Assembly (NCBI RefSeq): GCF_019578655.1
Contig: NC_063265.1
Span: forward strand, 13,674,501 to 13,738,500
Origin: Ricinus communis
Lineage: Eukaryota > Streptophyta > Magnoliopsida > Malpighiales > Euphorbiaceae
Length of the DNA stretch: 64,000 nucleotides
Reading direction: 5' to 3'
Program-made: the position numbers and the translations under genes
The notes under the pieces: generated by a model
What the model saw: the letters and a program-made list of their open reading frames with translations, nothing else
Database searches by the model: none
Told to the model about the DNA's origin: nothing
Part shown: positions 28,895 to 39,346 of the stretch, piece after piece
Layout: every line of letters starts with the position of its first letter
Numbering within the stretch: the stretch's first letter is position 1

Positions 28895-30613
28895 GATTTC
28901 AAACTCCAAGACAAAATTCCTCAACGAAATGCAGCAACTTCCCTTTTTTTATTTGACTGTTAAGAAATTCTATAAATTATTAGCAGATCTGTGCATTCTG
29001 CATTTCCCTATGGTGTCATATCGCAAATTCTGAAAGCTTGCAATAGAAGGGAATCTTGAAAATTTGAACAAAAGTGGTCTACTCAAGTTCTGCATCAAGA
29101 ATTGATCCTGCATGAACATTCTGAAGCAGATAGATTTTTGGACTGTCTTTAGAATGCTACTTACATATTCGTAAAGATGCCCCCCTATATGAGAGTCAAG
29201 AAAACTGAGACATGAAAACCCAGATGCTTTAACTTACGAAAACATGCAGAGAGAAGAGAGTAACGATTAAAAAATAATTGTAAATTGAACCAAATGGGAG
29301 ATTAGTGGAAGAAAGAAAGAAATATGAACAAAATGAATTAATCGAACACACATAGAAGAAAAACCTTTTTAACTCGGAGAAGTGGCTGGAAGTGTTTTGG
29401 GTGGAAAAGCTAACTAGAGAAGTGTGAGCTTACATAAAGTTGTTAGAAATTCAGTGCAGTTAATGTGGAAAGTGTGGAAGTTACAGAATTTATGGAAGAG
29501 AGAGAGAGAGAGAGAGAGGGGAGGGGGGAGAGGCAGGGCAGGTATGTAAGTGAGCTAAGCAATCAGAAGCAGCAGAAGTGGATAGGCTTTATCTATTCTA
29601 TCCATCATGCCTTTGGCTTTTCATTTCCTTTGGCGCCAACAGAATACCAACACACCCACAGGCCACAGCTCTTCACGGGACCATGTTTTGTTCTTCTGTT
29701 TTTATTTCAAGAACTTTTAAATAATTATTTTATGTGTAACTTGATTCTTTTTTATTTCCGACACAATATAATGCCTCAACGCAAACATATGTATTCATCT
29801 TTTAATTAACAAGTAATCTCCTAATAAAGCAAACGAAGATTTTCACGAGTGAATTCCTTGTAAATCTTTTAACATTTCTTTGACACAACTTGGGGGGTTT
29901 TAATATTCTAATTGTTACATGATAATGCCTAACTTTATTAGATATTTTGGAATGAGTAACAAGTTAATCTACAACGTACACAGTTTATATCATTTTGAAA
30001 ACGTTAGTAGATTATCTTAAGTTATATTATAATGAGGCAGCCCCTGAATGGCGAGAACCGAACTTGATCCACAGCTATCCACCAGCCCACCTGATTTATA
30101 GACGTTTAGTCACTCCATGCACAATGTCTTCAGGATCAGGATTTCCTTTTTTTAATCTTACTTTCGTTTAGATATCATAACATATAAAATCAAGTCTATG
30201 ATTGCTCATTTTGCTTACTTGAAAAAAACAGTAAAGAAGGTTCCTGGCAATGGTGATGGATGACATATGAGGGCATGGATCCGCATAATAGTATAAAATC
30301 AACCCACACAATACAAGAGAATCTCTAGTGATCATGCACCCAATATCTATCACATCTTTCTGGGGTTTAATTAGCTGTGCTTCATACCCCTCAACTGTGT
30401 CACCGATCGATATACTTTTATAGTTAATTTCCCCCCTAGACCGGATCACAAAAGATAATCAAAAGACTAATCAAGCTCATACATCTATCTGAATCAATTG
30501 GAGAGGACTTGAATGACACTTTCAAGCATAAAAGCTTTTAGCACTTGACTAAGGGTTGATAACTATTAAATCTGTAAAATGCAATGCTGTAACAGATTAA
30601 TGGATTAGGAGAA
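28895..30613. other. Spacer between NXD1 and RARE1
   Basis: Contains the NXD1 leader and promoter, a (GA)n run at about 29492-29519, and probably the 3' UTR of RARE1. No coding signal seen. Confidence 0.55.
29492..29519 (+). repeat. (GA)n microsatellite upstream of NXD1
   Basis: About thirteen GA units followed by a G-rich run. On the sense strand of NXD1 this is a CT repeat about 600 bases upstream of the ATG. Confidence 0.8.
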
Positions 30614-32905
30614 TCACCAGTAGTCATTGCAAGAACATTCACCTAACTTGAAGTGATGAAATCTAAATGAATCTCTAACCACAATTACACGTCCTGTGAC
30701 CCCTGATACCTGTTTAGCAAAATCATGGCAGTCTCTGCATGCCCTTAGGTTCTTGAAAACCACTATGGGAGCATTACTTGGGACGGATATCAACCCAAAT
30801 GCTATTGCCAATCTCTCGCTATGCTCAAGAAGCTGTTCTTTCCTCTCTGGTAAACTACTTGATACATCTTCTTCTGTCAAAAGGCCATTCTCAGCTTTAA
30901 TAATATCTTTGAACTCTCCTAATTTCTTATAGATCTGTTCTGTCTGAGGATGGTGTTTATCCCCCACTATAAACCGGTGCACTTTACCCTTGACCGTAAT
31001 CCAGCTGCAGCTAAGCTCCTTCCTCAAGTTTCTTTCTGCCATTGACTTTCTAACATTGGCTGCTTCTTTCCATTTCCCAAATGAAGCATAAAGGTTAAAC
31101 ATCAGAATATAACCTGCAGTGTCCTCTGGATCCAGCTGAAGGAGGTTCTCAGCTGCGATTTTCCCAAGCTCAAGATTCCTGTGGGTCCAACACCCACCCA
31201 GTAAACATTTCCAACTCATTGCATCTGGATCAAATGGCATTCTCCTTATTACTTCTAGTGCTTCCTGCAGATATCCAGCACGAGAATATATATCAATCAC
31301 GCAATCATAATGATCAATAGTTGGGGCCATACCATACTTGCTGCTCATCAAATCTAAATACTGCTTGCCTTCTGCAACCAAACCTGAATGGCTACAAGCT
31401 GTTAAAACTGCAATGAATGTAATTGCATTTGGTCTTGCGCCAGAACCCTGCATCCGCCAAAAATGCTTTAGAGCTTCAGTAGCATTGCCCTGATAAGCAT
31501 AACCAGCAACTATAGCAGTCCATGCCACAGCATCAGGTCCATCTATTGTTTCAAAGGCTAGATTAGCATAATCTAATCTGCCACATCTTGAATACATGGT
31601 AATCATTGCACTCTCTCCATGTTGGCTGGCTATTAAACTTCTTTTTATTGCATCTGCATGAACTTGAGTACCTGTACTAAAGTCCGCAAGTGCAGAACAT
31701 GCCTGGAAAATGCTTGTATATGTGAATGAATTTAAATTCTCAATATTACTCCTTAAAGATTCGAAAATCTTGAGAGCTTCCTCAAATTCACCTATTTGAC
31801 AATAACCAGTTATCATAGCACTCCATGAAACATCATTTGGTTCACTTATCCCCTCAAATACTTTAGAAGCAAGTTCAAAACTTGCACATTTGATATAAAA
31901 GTCTACAAGAGGAGTTCCTACAGAAACTTCAGATTCCAATCCAAGTTTAACAATATGACCATGAATTTGCCTTCCAAAACTCAACTCCTTTAAACCAGCA
32001 CATGCCTTGAGAGAAATAGAGAACACATACTCATCCAGTTCAACATCTTCACACACCATCTTGGCGAACAAATCCAAAGCATTCTTCTGTTTCCCAGCTT
32101 GAGTATAACCCACCATCAATCCAGTCCAAGCCACAGCATTCTTTTCAGCCATGTTGTTAATAAAAAGCTCAGCACCATCTAACCAACCGCATCTGACGTA
32201 CATGTTTGATATTGCCGTGTTAATAGAGACACCAGCACCCAGCCCACTTCTAATAGAATGAGAATGTATCTGTTTACCAATCCCTAAAAGAGAAGGATTC
32301 AGCAAAGACCGTAAAAGGTCAATGTAGATGGACGAATTGGGGTTAATTCCCAAAGAAATCATACTTATAAACAAAGATAAGGCCTTATCAAGAAGTCCAT
32401 GCTCTGCATAAGCTGATATGATAGTGCCCCAAGAAATCAAGTTCCTTTCAATCATTTTATCAAACACCTTGTATGCATCCTCCAAGCTCTCACATACACA
32501 ATACATTTTAAGAACGGTGTTTTCAAGAAACACAGATGGTTTCTCTACGGTTCTTCTTAACAGTTCGTGAATTATTTTTCCATCCGACAAAGATTTAGAG
32601 TTGCCACAAATTTCAAATAGGTTTCTATAAGAATCAGGGCTAACAGAAATACCAGCATCGACCATTTGTTTGAGAAATTCACGAGCTTCTTTGAGCTTTC
32701 CCTGTTTGGATAGAGAAACCAAATGGACATTTTCAACTTGACCTTTTCTGTTTTGCTGGGCTTGGTGTAATGGAGGGGTGCCCTTAAGCGAAACCCATGA
32801 AGGTAATTGTGCAAAGTTTGCAGATTTTATGATTGGAACCTTATCATGAGCTTTAACCAGCGACGGATTGGAAAGTTTTACAGCGAAAGAATACTGAACA
32901 TCCAT
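30614..32905 (-). CDS. RARE1: PPR-DYW chloroplast RNA editing factor RARE1
   Basis: In Arabidopsis RARE1 is needed for C-to-U editing of the plastid accD transcript. A single uninterrupted exon of 763 residues, as expected for most PLS-type PPR genes. The N-terminus (about 1-50) is basic and serine-rich, compatible with a plastid transit peptide. From about residue 58 follow P, L and S pentatricopeptide repeats (YRNLFEICGNSKSLSDGK; GTIISAYAEHGLLDKALSLF; WTGLMVGYTQAGKQKNALDL), then E and E+ motifs (WKCLLGGCWTHRNLELGK) and a complete DYW deaminase domain with the HSE zinc/catalytic motif, CRDCH and the terminal CSCNDYW. The segment GQVENVHLVSLSKQGKL near the N-terminus is characteristic of this orthologue. 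The ATG at 32905 is the first in frame. The editing target in this species is inferred. Confidence 0.93.
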   Translation of the reverse strand: MDVQYSFAVKLSNPSLVKAHDKVPIIKSANFAQLPSWVSLKGTPPLHQAQQNRKGQVENVHLVSLSKQGKLKEAREFLKQMVDAGISVSPDSYRNLFEICGNSKSLSDGKIIHELLRRTVEKPSVFLENTVLKMYCVCESLEDAYKVFDKMIERNLISWGTIISAYAEHGLLDKALSLFISMISLGINPNSSIYIDLLRSLLNPSLLGIGKQIHSHSIRSGLGAGVSINTAISNMYVRCGWLDGAELFINNMAEKNAVAWTGLMVGYTQAGKQKNALDLFAKMVCEDVELDEYVFSISLKACAGLKELSFGRQIHGHIVKLGLESEVSVGTPLVDFYIKCASFELASKVFEGISEPNDVSWSAMITGYCQIGEFEEALKIFESLRSNIENLNSFTYTSIFQACSALADFSTGTQVHADAIKRSLIASQHGESAMITMYSRCGRLDYANLAFETIDGPDAVAWTAIVAGYAYQGNATEALKHFWRMQGSGARPNAITFIAVLTACSHSGLVAEGKQYLDLMSSKYGMAPTIDHYDCVIDIYSRAGYLQEALEVIRRMPFDPDAMSWKCLLGGCWTHRNLELGKIAAENLLQLDPEDTAGYILMFNLYASFGKWKEAANVRKSMAERNLRKELSCSWITVKGKVHRFIVGDKHHPQTEQIYKKLGEFKDIIKAENGLLTEEDVSSSLPERKEQLLEHSERLAIAFGLISVPSNAPIVVFKNLRACRDCHDFAKQVSGVTGRVIVVRDSFRFHHFKLGECSCNDYW

Positions 32906-33963
32906 TGAAGAAGACTTTTGGACGATTAGTGCTTTTACCTAGCAATTTCTTATATGTAAAGTGCTAGACTTTTAGACCACAGGAGAAACCTTTTCTTCCT
33001 CTCGTTCCAAAACGAAAGGGAAAGCTTATATGTCGTTTGGAACCCCAAGTAATCTTTTCCCTCCGGCATCCAAAGTTCAGACGACGGGAACTTTTCCCTG
33101 TACCTTTCTGTGTTGCCCAAAAATATAAATTAAAAAAAAAAAAAAAAAACTATTCAGGAATTTTTCCAAAACAAAAACAACTATACAGGAACGACTAACC
33201 TGTTGTAAAAACCAGAAATTAATTATTTATTTATCACAGTGGACTCGTTTACACCTTCCTAGAGGTTGGAAGAGATTGAGAGCTGGAATGATACTAAGTT
33301 TATTGTTTATATAAACACAATGTGTAGATCTGGTGAAAAATGAGCGAAAAGCACTATCGTGGTTTCCCTATAAATTCACTAATTATTCTGACTACCACAC
33401 AGGGCCGCACATAGCAAATAGAGAAAATTAAATGCTGGCCCTGATTTCTCTAGTATGTGTTTGGATTCCTAAGGAACATAACCTGCCGATTTTTCTTCCT
33501 ACAGAACAATCCTCCCGAAAGTAATCCGCATATAGTATCAAAAGGTTACATATGCAATGACCAAAACCCTCTCCAGATGCCAATTTAAGATGAATTGGCT
33601 AGCAGACAACATTATAACTGTTTTTTTTTTTTCCTATCCCTTTTGCAGCTTCAGAACCTAAACAAAGAGAGTGAGCATAAGAATATATCTTCAAATCTCC
33701 TCGATCTTTTAAAAGAAAATGTCAAACCTGAGTTGAAACATAAGAGGAAAGAATGCCAGAAATACTCAAAGAAAGACTAGACTCTAAGGCAATCTTAGTC
33801 TTGGTTTTAGCTTTAGACCTTAAGTCATCAACAGGCCACAAAATGCATATCCATGCCAAAACTTTCACAAGTTTATTAGAGTGACCTGCACCATCGAATT
33901 AGAAGTCTCTCTAAGAACGTTGTCCTATCCTAGGGGTTCACATCTGGAAGATGCTTTGAAATT
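32906..33963. other. Spacer between RARE1 and the ARF2-like gene
   Basis: RARE1 promoter and leader together with the 3' UTR of the ARF2-like gene (both genes on the minus strand). A poly-A run lies near 33132-33150. No further coding signal. Confidence 0.5.
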
Positions 33964-36900
33964 TTATTTTTCTTCTGGACCAGCTAATTGGTCTGCAATT
34001 ACTGAATTTTCCACCAGCTCTGGGTTCAAGGATCGTTGGTTCATCCTATTTATCTCCTCTCGAGTGTATACAAAGATCCTACGCACCATGCTACAGAATT
34101 CCCTGCATCATATAAAAACAGGAACTTGATAAAAATCTACAAGCCCCAGGAAGTATGCACCTTACAAATAAAAGGTATACAATCCAACAAAACAGACATT
34201 AGTTTGAGTACTTACTCCCAGGGATCATCTCCCACAAGCATCATATCGCCCTCGTCATCAGTGAAAGCGATCAACCAGTTTTTATTTGAAGTGATTAATT
34301 CACCACTGAATTCAAAAATCCGATCTAATTCTGCTATCAATTCATTATAGCCGTTAAACTTGGTCAGGTCCACATACCTTCCAACGGCAATCCCTTGCTT
34401 GTGAACCTATTTCAGTAGAACCACAAATATGAATATTGGCATCATTATTTCCAAAAGGAGAAAAATCAACTCTATAAATAATTTGACTTGATTACTAAAC
34501 TCGAGTAGTATGAACCTTTACACATCTTGTTGAACCATTCTGAAGCTTGCCCTCGATAAAATGAGAAGCCATAAACAACTTCTCTTCTTCACATCTAATT
34601 GTACTATCAAAAAACTTTGGTTTCTTCAATTGCTGCAATGATAGATCAGAGCCAAAGTCTTGCAGTTTGTCTGATGCAAGATTGAACAATCCTTGTGGCC
34701 TATGCATGAAATTATTATCTACCGTTGCGTTTTCCATTGGCACAGGACTGCTAATGAGGGAGATACCAAAGAGTTTGCAATTGCCATCTTCTTTAGATTT
34801 TACCTCATGCTGTTGCAAAGCCACAGGATATAGCTTTTCTGATGCCAGATAAGGAGAATTATCAGCATTCGTCAAAGGCGAAATCCAGCTTCCAGGCTGA
34901 TAGTCAACTTCAAGACCATGCACTGTATCATTCTGTCTAAGAGTGTCAGATTTAATATTCAATGAATGGTATTTATTTTTTGAAGCACAAAGCTCTAATT
35001 TGGACTCCGGCGTGTTATGCGGGGAACTTGAGTGCATCTTGCACGGAGGACACCGGTTGAATTTGCTTTCTTGACCAAACGCATGAGTCTTTAGTTGGTC
35101 AACATTAGCAGGGTGGAATTCAACCAAAGGTCGACTAAAGTCGTAGGTTTCATGTATGGTATCTGGTCCTGTTGTTGAATTCTTATACTCTACTCCAGGC
35201 ATCATTTGAGGCATCCCATTATCAGGTCCAGATCTTCTCTTGTCAAAATCAGTGCCATTCTGATCTTTACCTTGAAAGAGAGTCCATCCATTAGGATTTT
35301 GAGCAGTGTCTAAGTAATTATTCACAGCAAGTTTGCTTCTCATGGTTGGGATGTCTTGATTTTGCGGGTCTCTTGATAACCAATTATCTGTTGAAATAAT
35401 TTATAATCAGACCGTATTTAGAGCAGAACAATGGAAAATTAGGAAGATCAGACTTGTGATATGTGCCATAGTCTACCTTTCTTCATTACAGCAGAGGAAT
35501 CTGCAGATGGCATTGGCATATTCGAACGTGACCTTTTTAACCGACACGTTGGAAGGGGGTCTAGAGGAGCCAAAGCAGGTTCTACTTCCCAAGGGGAAAC
35601 CCTATCTGGGCGATGAAGAGAAGAAGTTTCATCCCAGCGCACCTGAACAACACATGCTTGGTTTGAGCTTAAAAAGGTAGGCAACTACAAATCCTAGTAA
35701 ATTATATGCTGGTACCTTGAGGCATCTCCATCTTGAAGTGGGCCACCTCTTGGGATCAGCATGTTCAACTCCAATCACAGTGCCCAAAAACCTAGGTGCA
35801 GAAAAAAGACTCATGTTAAGAAATTATGTAATCCCCATCATCCATCTACCGTCCCTCGCCATTTCCGTTCTCTAGCAATTATAATGAATGAATATTAGCA
35901 TAACTAACAGAAAATTATACCTCTGTTCTGGAGCTTCTTCAGCTTCAAACCTCATCTTGAACCTCATCCCTATAGTAAAGTTGTTTTTGACAGATTCCAT
36001 ATATTTATCCATGGGAATAATAAACTCGGCAGGACTAGTCCTACAATAAACATTATATTGTGGATAAAGCTGTATGGATAGGATGAAACACATTTACACT
36101 GTTATGGCTCATGCATACAAAATTGCATGCATTAGATGCTGTAATTGAAGAATGTATTTTGCCGTATGTCTGAGAAGTGCATCTCACGATGAAAAGTCTA
36201 TTTTCAATAAAGTCAGTTAACAAGGATATAGACGAAAACCATAAGCCTATCAGAATATCAGAAAACCAAAACACAAACCTTGGTTTGTAGTAGACAGTGA
36301 ACATTGTTCCTGTTGAAACTGCATGCCATGCAGTGGCAAGAATACCAATATGCATACTGTGACTAGACATGAAAGAAGATGGAACATTACATGACTGTCT
36401 CATAGCACGTCTTACTCCTACACGAAGCTCCCCAGTTTCACCTCTGGATACAAAGTTCAGAAACTATTCAGGCTTCGGATTTATCATAGAATCTATTGTA
36501 CTAAAGACAAGTAAACTTACTAATGCAAATTGCAAACATCATAATAATTGATTAAAGATGCGGACAATAGCAAACCTGAGAAAGATAAATGCATCTCCTG
36601 CTACAAGCTTTTTTGCACTAACAAATAGGCTCCAACCACTTTGAAGAAGGTGTCTCCTCGGTTGACCTGCGGCATTAAAGATGACAAGAAGTTGCATTAA
36701 AACATATCTATGTCTGCTATCACCAATGCTAATTTGGCAATCTTACTAATATTAGTATTCCCACAAAAGTATGCAAATAATTCCTGAGACTGCCGTTCCG
36801 GAGATGAGTACAAAAGCACACATCAAGAAAAGATTATCCTAACACCAGAACAATTACCTCGAAAGATATGGCGGAACCGCCATTCATTTCCAAGTAAATC

Positions 36901-37896
36901 CTTGGCCACTAATTCCTGAGCTGGAGGTTGTAAAGACATATCCTGTACGTCAAGCAGCAGACAGCATGTCAAATTGGGACAAATGTAGTACATAATCCCA
37001 ATAGAAAAAGTAAGACAGAAAAGTTCAATACCAGTGGAGGTAGACATTCATCAGCGTGGCGCCTCAAAACTGAAAATCCACCGTGAGTACTTGTATCTGA
37101 GGCTGTAAGAGTCTTACAAAAGGAATGCACCCGTGGACGTGTAGGTGCAGGCAGAGCCTTCTTCTCCACCAAGTTCTCATCTTGCTGGCAAGTCGGCACA
37201 TTTATATTAGATGTTTCAAGCAGTTAATTCTCCTTTTCAAACACAAAATAATTATAATAGAAAAGCTATTATATCAATTGAACATATCTAAAGAAAATAA
37301 AAAATGAAACATACTTCAGATTGAGGGAGCAAAGTTATTTGAGCAAACACTTCATCTGTGTCAGGTTCAGCCTACATTCAAAACATACAACATACAGTAA
37401 TGAAACGCTAACGTGGAAGAACAAACTGTTATAACAGGATGAGACTGTACTCTCAACCATTACCTTTAATTGGACGTTGACCACACGACATAAAATTTTC
37501 CCTGGAAGATCATAAGCTGGCATTTGCTCATCAGCTGCCTGATTCGTCGATGCTTCCACCTGCGTATCACATCAAAATATACACAAAATAAACCAGAAAG
37601 AGAAAACACGCATATTTTTCTAAAAGAGAAGGAAGAAAAAAAAAGAATCACTAAACAAACCTGCTCGATATGACCTTGAGGAAAGTAGAAAACGAGCTCT
37701 CCTTGGCGAGGCACCGTCACCAAAGGACCAGCACAAGCGTGCCACAGCTCCTTGTACAGTGCATCTCCTGAATCTGCACCATCAAAACATATTTCTCAAC
37801 AAACCAAAAAAGGAAAAAAAAGAAAATCTATTATCCAATTCATTACAGAAGTAAACCTTTACCGGAAACAGCGATTCCATTCCCGTTGTCATCCAT
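33964..37896 (-). CDS. ARF2: Auxin response factor, ARF2-like
   Basis: A nuclear DNA-binding factor of the repressor ARF class. Fourteen phase-consistent exons in transcript order: 37896-37863, 37773-37661, 37559-37464, 37371-37315, 37184-37032, 36942-36858, 36666-36576, 36443-36279, 36040-35921, 35791-35716, 35642-35477, 35387-34516, 34406-34216 and 34102-33964, giving 785 residues. Domains: dimerisation segment ([20 protein letters not shown]), B3 DNA-binding domain about residues 113-215 ([37 protein letters not shown]), the Auxin_resp region ([17 protein letters not shown]), a long Ser/Asn-rich middle region, and a C-terminal PB1 domain from about residue 677 ([31 protein letters not shown]). 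VRWDETSS and [16 protein letters not shown] place it in the ARF2 clade. The tasiR-ARF target seems to be lost (35353-35373). Confidence 0.92.
35353..35373 (-). promoter_or_regulatory. Degenerate tasiR-ARF target position in the ARF2-like gene
   Basis: ARF2, ARF3 and ARF4 transcripts normally carry a site complementary to TAS3-derived tasiR-ARF, coding in ARF2 for the peptide LSRVLQGQE. At the aligned position this gene encodes LSRDPQNQD. By hand, about 12 of 21 positions still match the perfect complement, too few for the expected cleavage. The alignment is anchored by LSR before and by the downstream MRSK, equivalent to LRTK. Confidence 0.55.
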
Positions 37897-37993
37897 CGTA
37901 ATCCAAAACCAATAATAAACTTAGAGAAATGAAAGTTTTCAGTTGTAACTAACAATAATTTTATATTAAAAGCTCAAACAGAATCCTCCTCTT

Positions 37994-38218
37994 TCAAATA
38001 AAAGCTGGTGATGTTACTAATTGAAATCCTAGCTTGAGAGGTGAGAGTCGTCTGCTGCAACTGAAACAGGAAATGAAATAATGATCTCTGGATTCAATAT
38101 TGACACTAACAACAGCAACAACATCAACAGCAACTTTTTTAATCTCTTTCTCTTCATCGTCTGCCTCGCTTTCTCTCTCTTCTGCAACCGTCTCAGCAAT
38201 AGTTGCTCCCATTACCAC
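37994..38218 (-). CDS. Possible upstream ORF in the ARF2-like 5' leader
   Basis: A 74-residue frame starts MVMGATIAETVAEERES and stops 97 bases before the main ATG at 37896. Its first half is acidic. Several ARF mRNAs carry uORFs that limit translation, so this could be one if transcription starts upstream of 38218. A TATA-like TTTAATAA on the minus strand near 38249-38256 would fit. No homologue is recognised. Confidence 0.3.
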   Translation of the reverse strand: MVMGATIAETVAEERESEADDEEKEIKKVAVDVVAVVSVNIESRDHYFISCFSCSRRLSPLKLGFQLVTSPAFI

Positions 38219-38860
38219 TCGTACACTGTGTTTGTGTTTTTCGTGACTTATTAAACGTTTTTTTTTAACAAAAAAAATCTTTTTTTTGACCTACTGCAGT
38301 GAAGTCAGATTGAATTATTGTTCACTACCGGACTACCGGTAGCTCCGGTAGGTATACCTCCTTTAGCTGTTTTGTCCTCTGCTTAACCGGCAGAGAGAGC
38401 TATTAAACACTATTGGGTAAACGATTATGTTAACGGCGGTTACAGTGTTTGGTTTTTATTGGTTGAACAGTACACGGTGTTTGTCTAGCTAGACGGAAAG
38501 TTGTTCTGATTTCAGGAAGAGATTTTGTCCCGATAATAACAGGCAAGCGAATCGGTGTGGAAGAATTGAGATTATTTATTTTCAAAGAGGAACGTGATAA
38601 TGTAACCTGAAAGAAAATCACCCATCAGTTATACAAACGACACGTGCCATTTTCCTAGTAATATGAGAGGTGGCTTAATCAGAGCTCATACAATTGGAAA
38701 AGCCCGGATACCCGGAAATACAAAGGATAGTTGCGTATACCGGGAGCACACGTGTCGGATGATTAGATGAGAGGGTGCTTTTCTTGTGCTGATAGACCGC
38801 TGCAAAATAATAATAGGAAAATCAGGAAGAAATAATTGTACTAAAAATTTGTGAAGAAAA

Positions 38861-39346
38861 TGACAATTAAATAGTTAAACTCTAAGAATTAATAAATTTA
38901 GTATATGATAGTTTTTAAAAATTAATAAATTAAGCTTTCGCAGATAATTTTTTATTTTTTATATTTTTACAGATATATAAATGAGAAAGTAAAATTTATT
39001 AAATTTTTAAAGTTAAAATAAATTTATTAGTGATATAAATTTTATTTTATATAATATTTTTTTCTAATCTCTATTAATTTTTAATTTAGTAGTTTAATTT
39101 TAATTTTTTAATTAATATTTATTGTATTTTAAAATTCTAGTGATTTGGTAAAAAATACGTTTGTATATGATAGATAAAATTATTATTTTATTATTTTTAT
39201 AATATATATCTTTACTATATTTTTTTATTTTTTATCTAATTTAATATAAATATGTGACCTATTAAAAATATTATTTTTTTATTTTTTTATAAATTATCAC
39301 ATATAATTATTAATTTTAAAAATTTAATTATTTAATTGCCAAACAT
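38861..39346. mobile_element. MITE-like AT-rich inverted repeat
   Basis: The left end near 38861-38935 (beginning TGACAATTAAATAGTTAA) and the reverse complement of the right end near 39275-39346 (TGTTTGGCAATTAAATAATT) align over about 60 bases with several mismatches. The interior is AT-rich and non-coding. This resembles an old MITE, but low sequence complexity makes chance similarity possible, and no target-site duplication was identified. Confidence 0.35.

Noticed and set aside
36858..36942. Apparent frameshift in the ARF2-like B3-domain exon
   Set aside because: On re-counting, the exon is 85 bases and reads through [15 protein letters not shown] without interruption.
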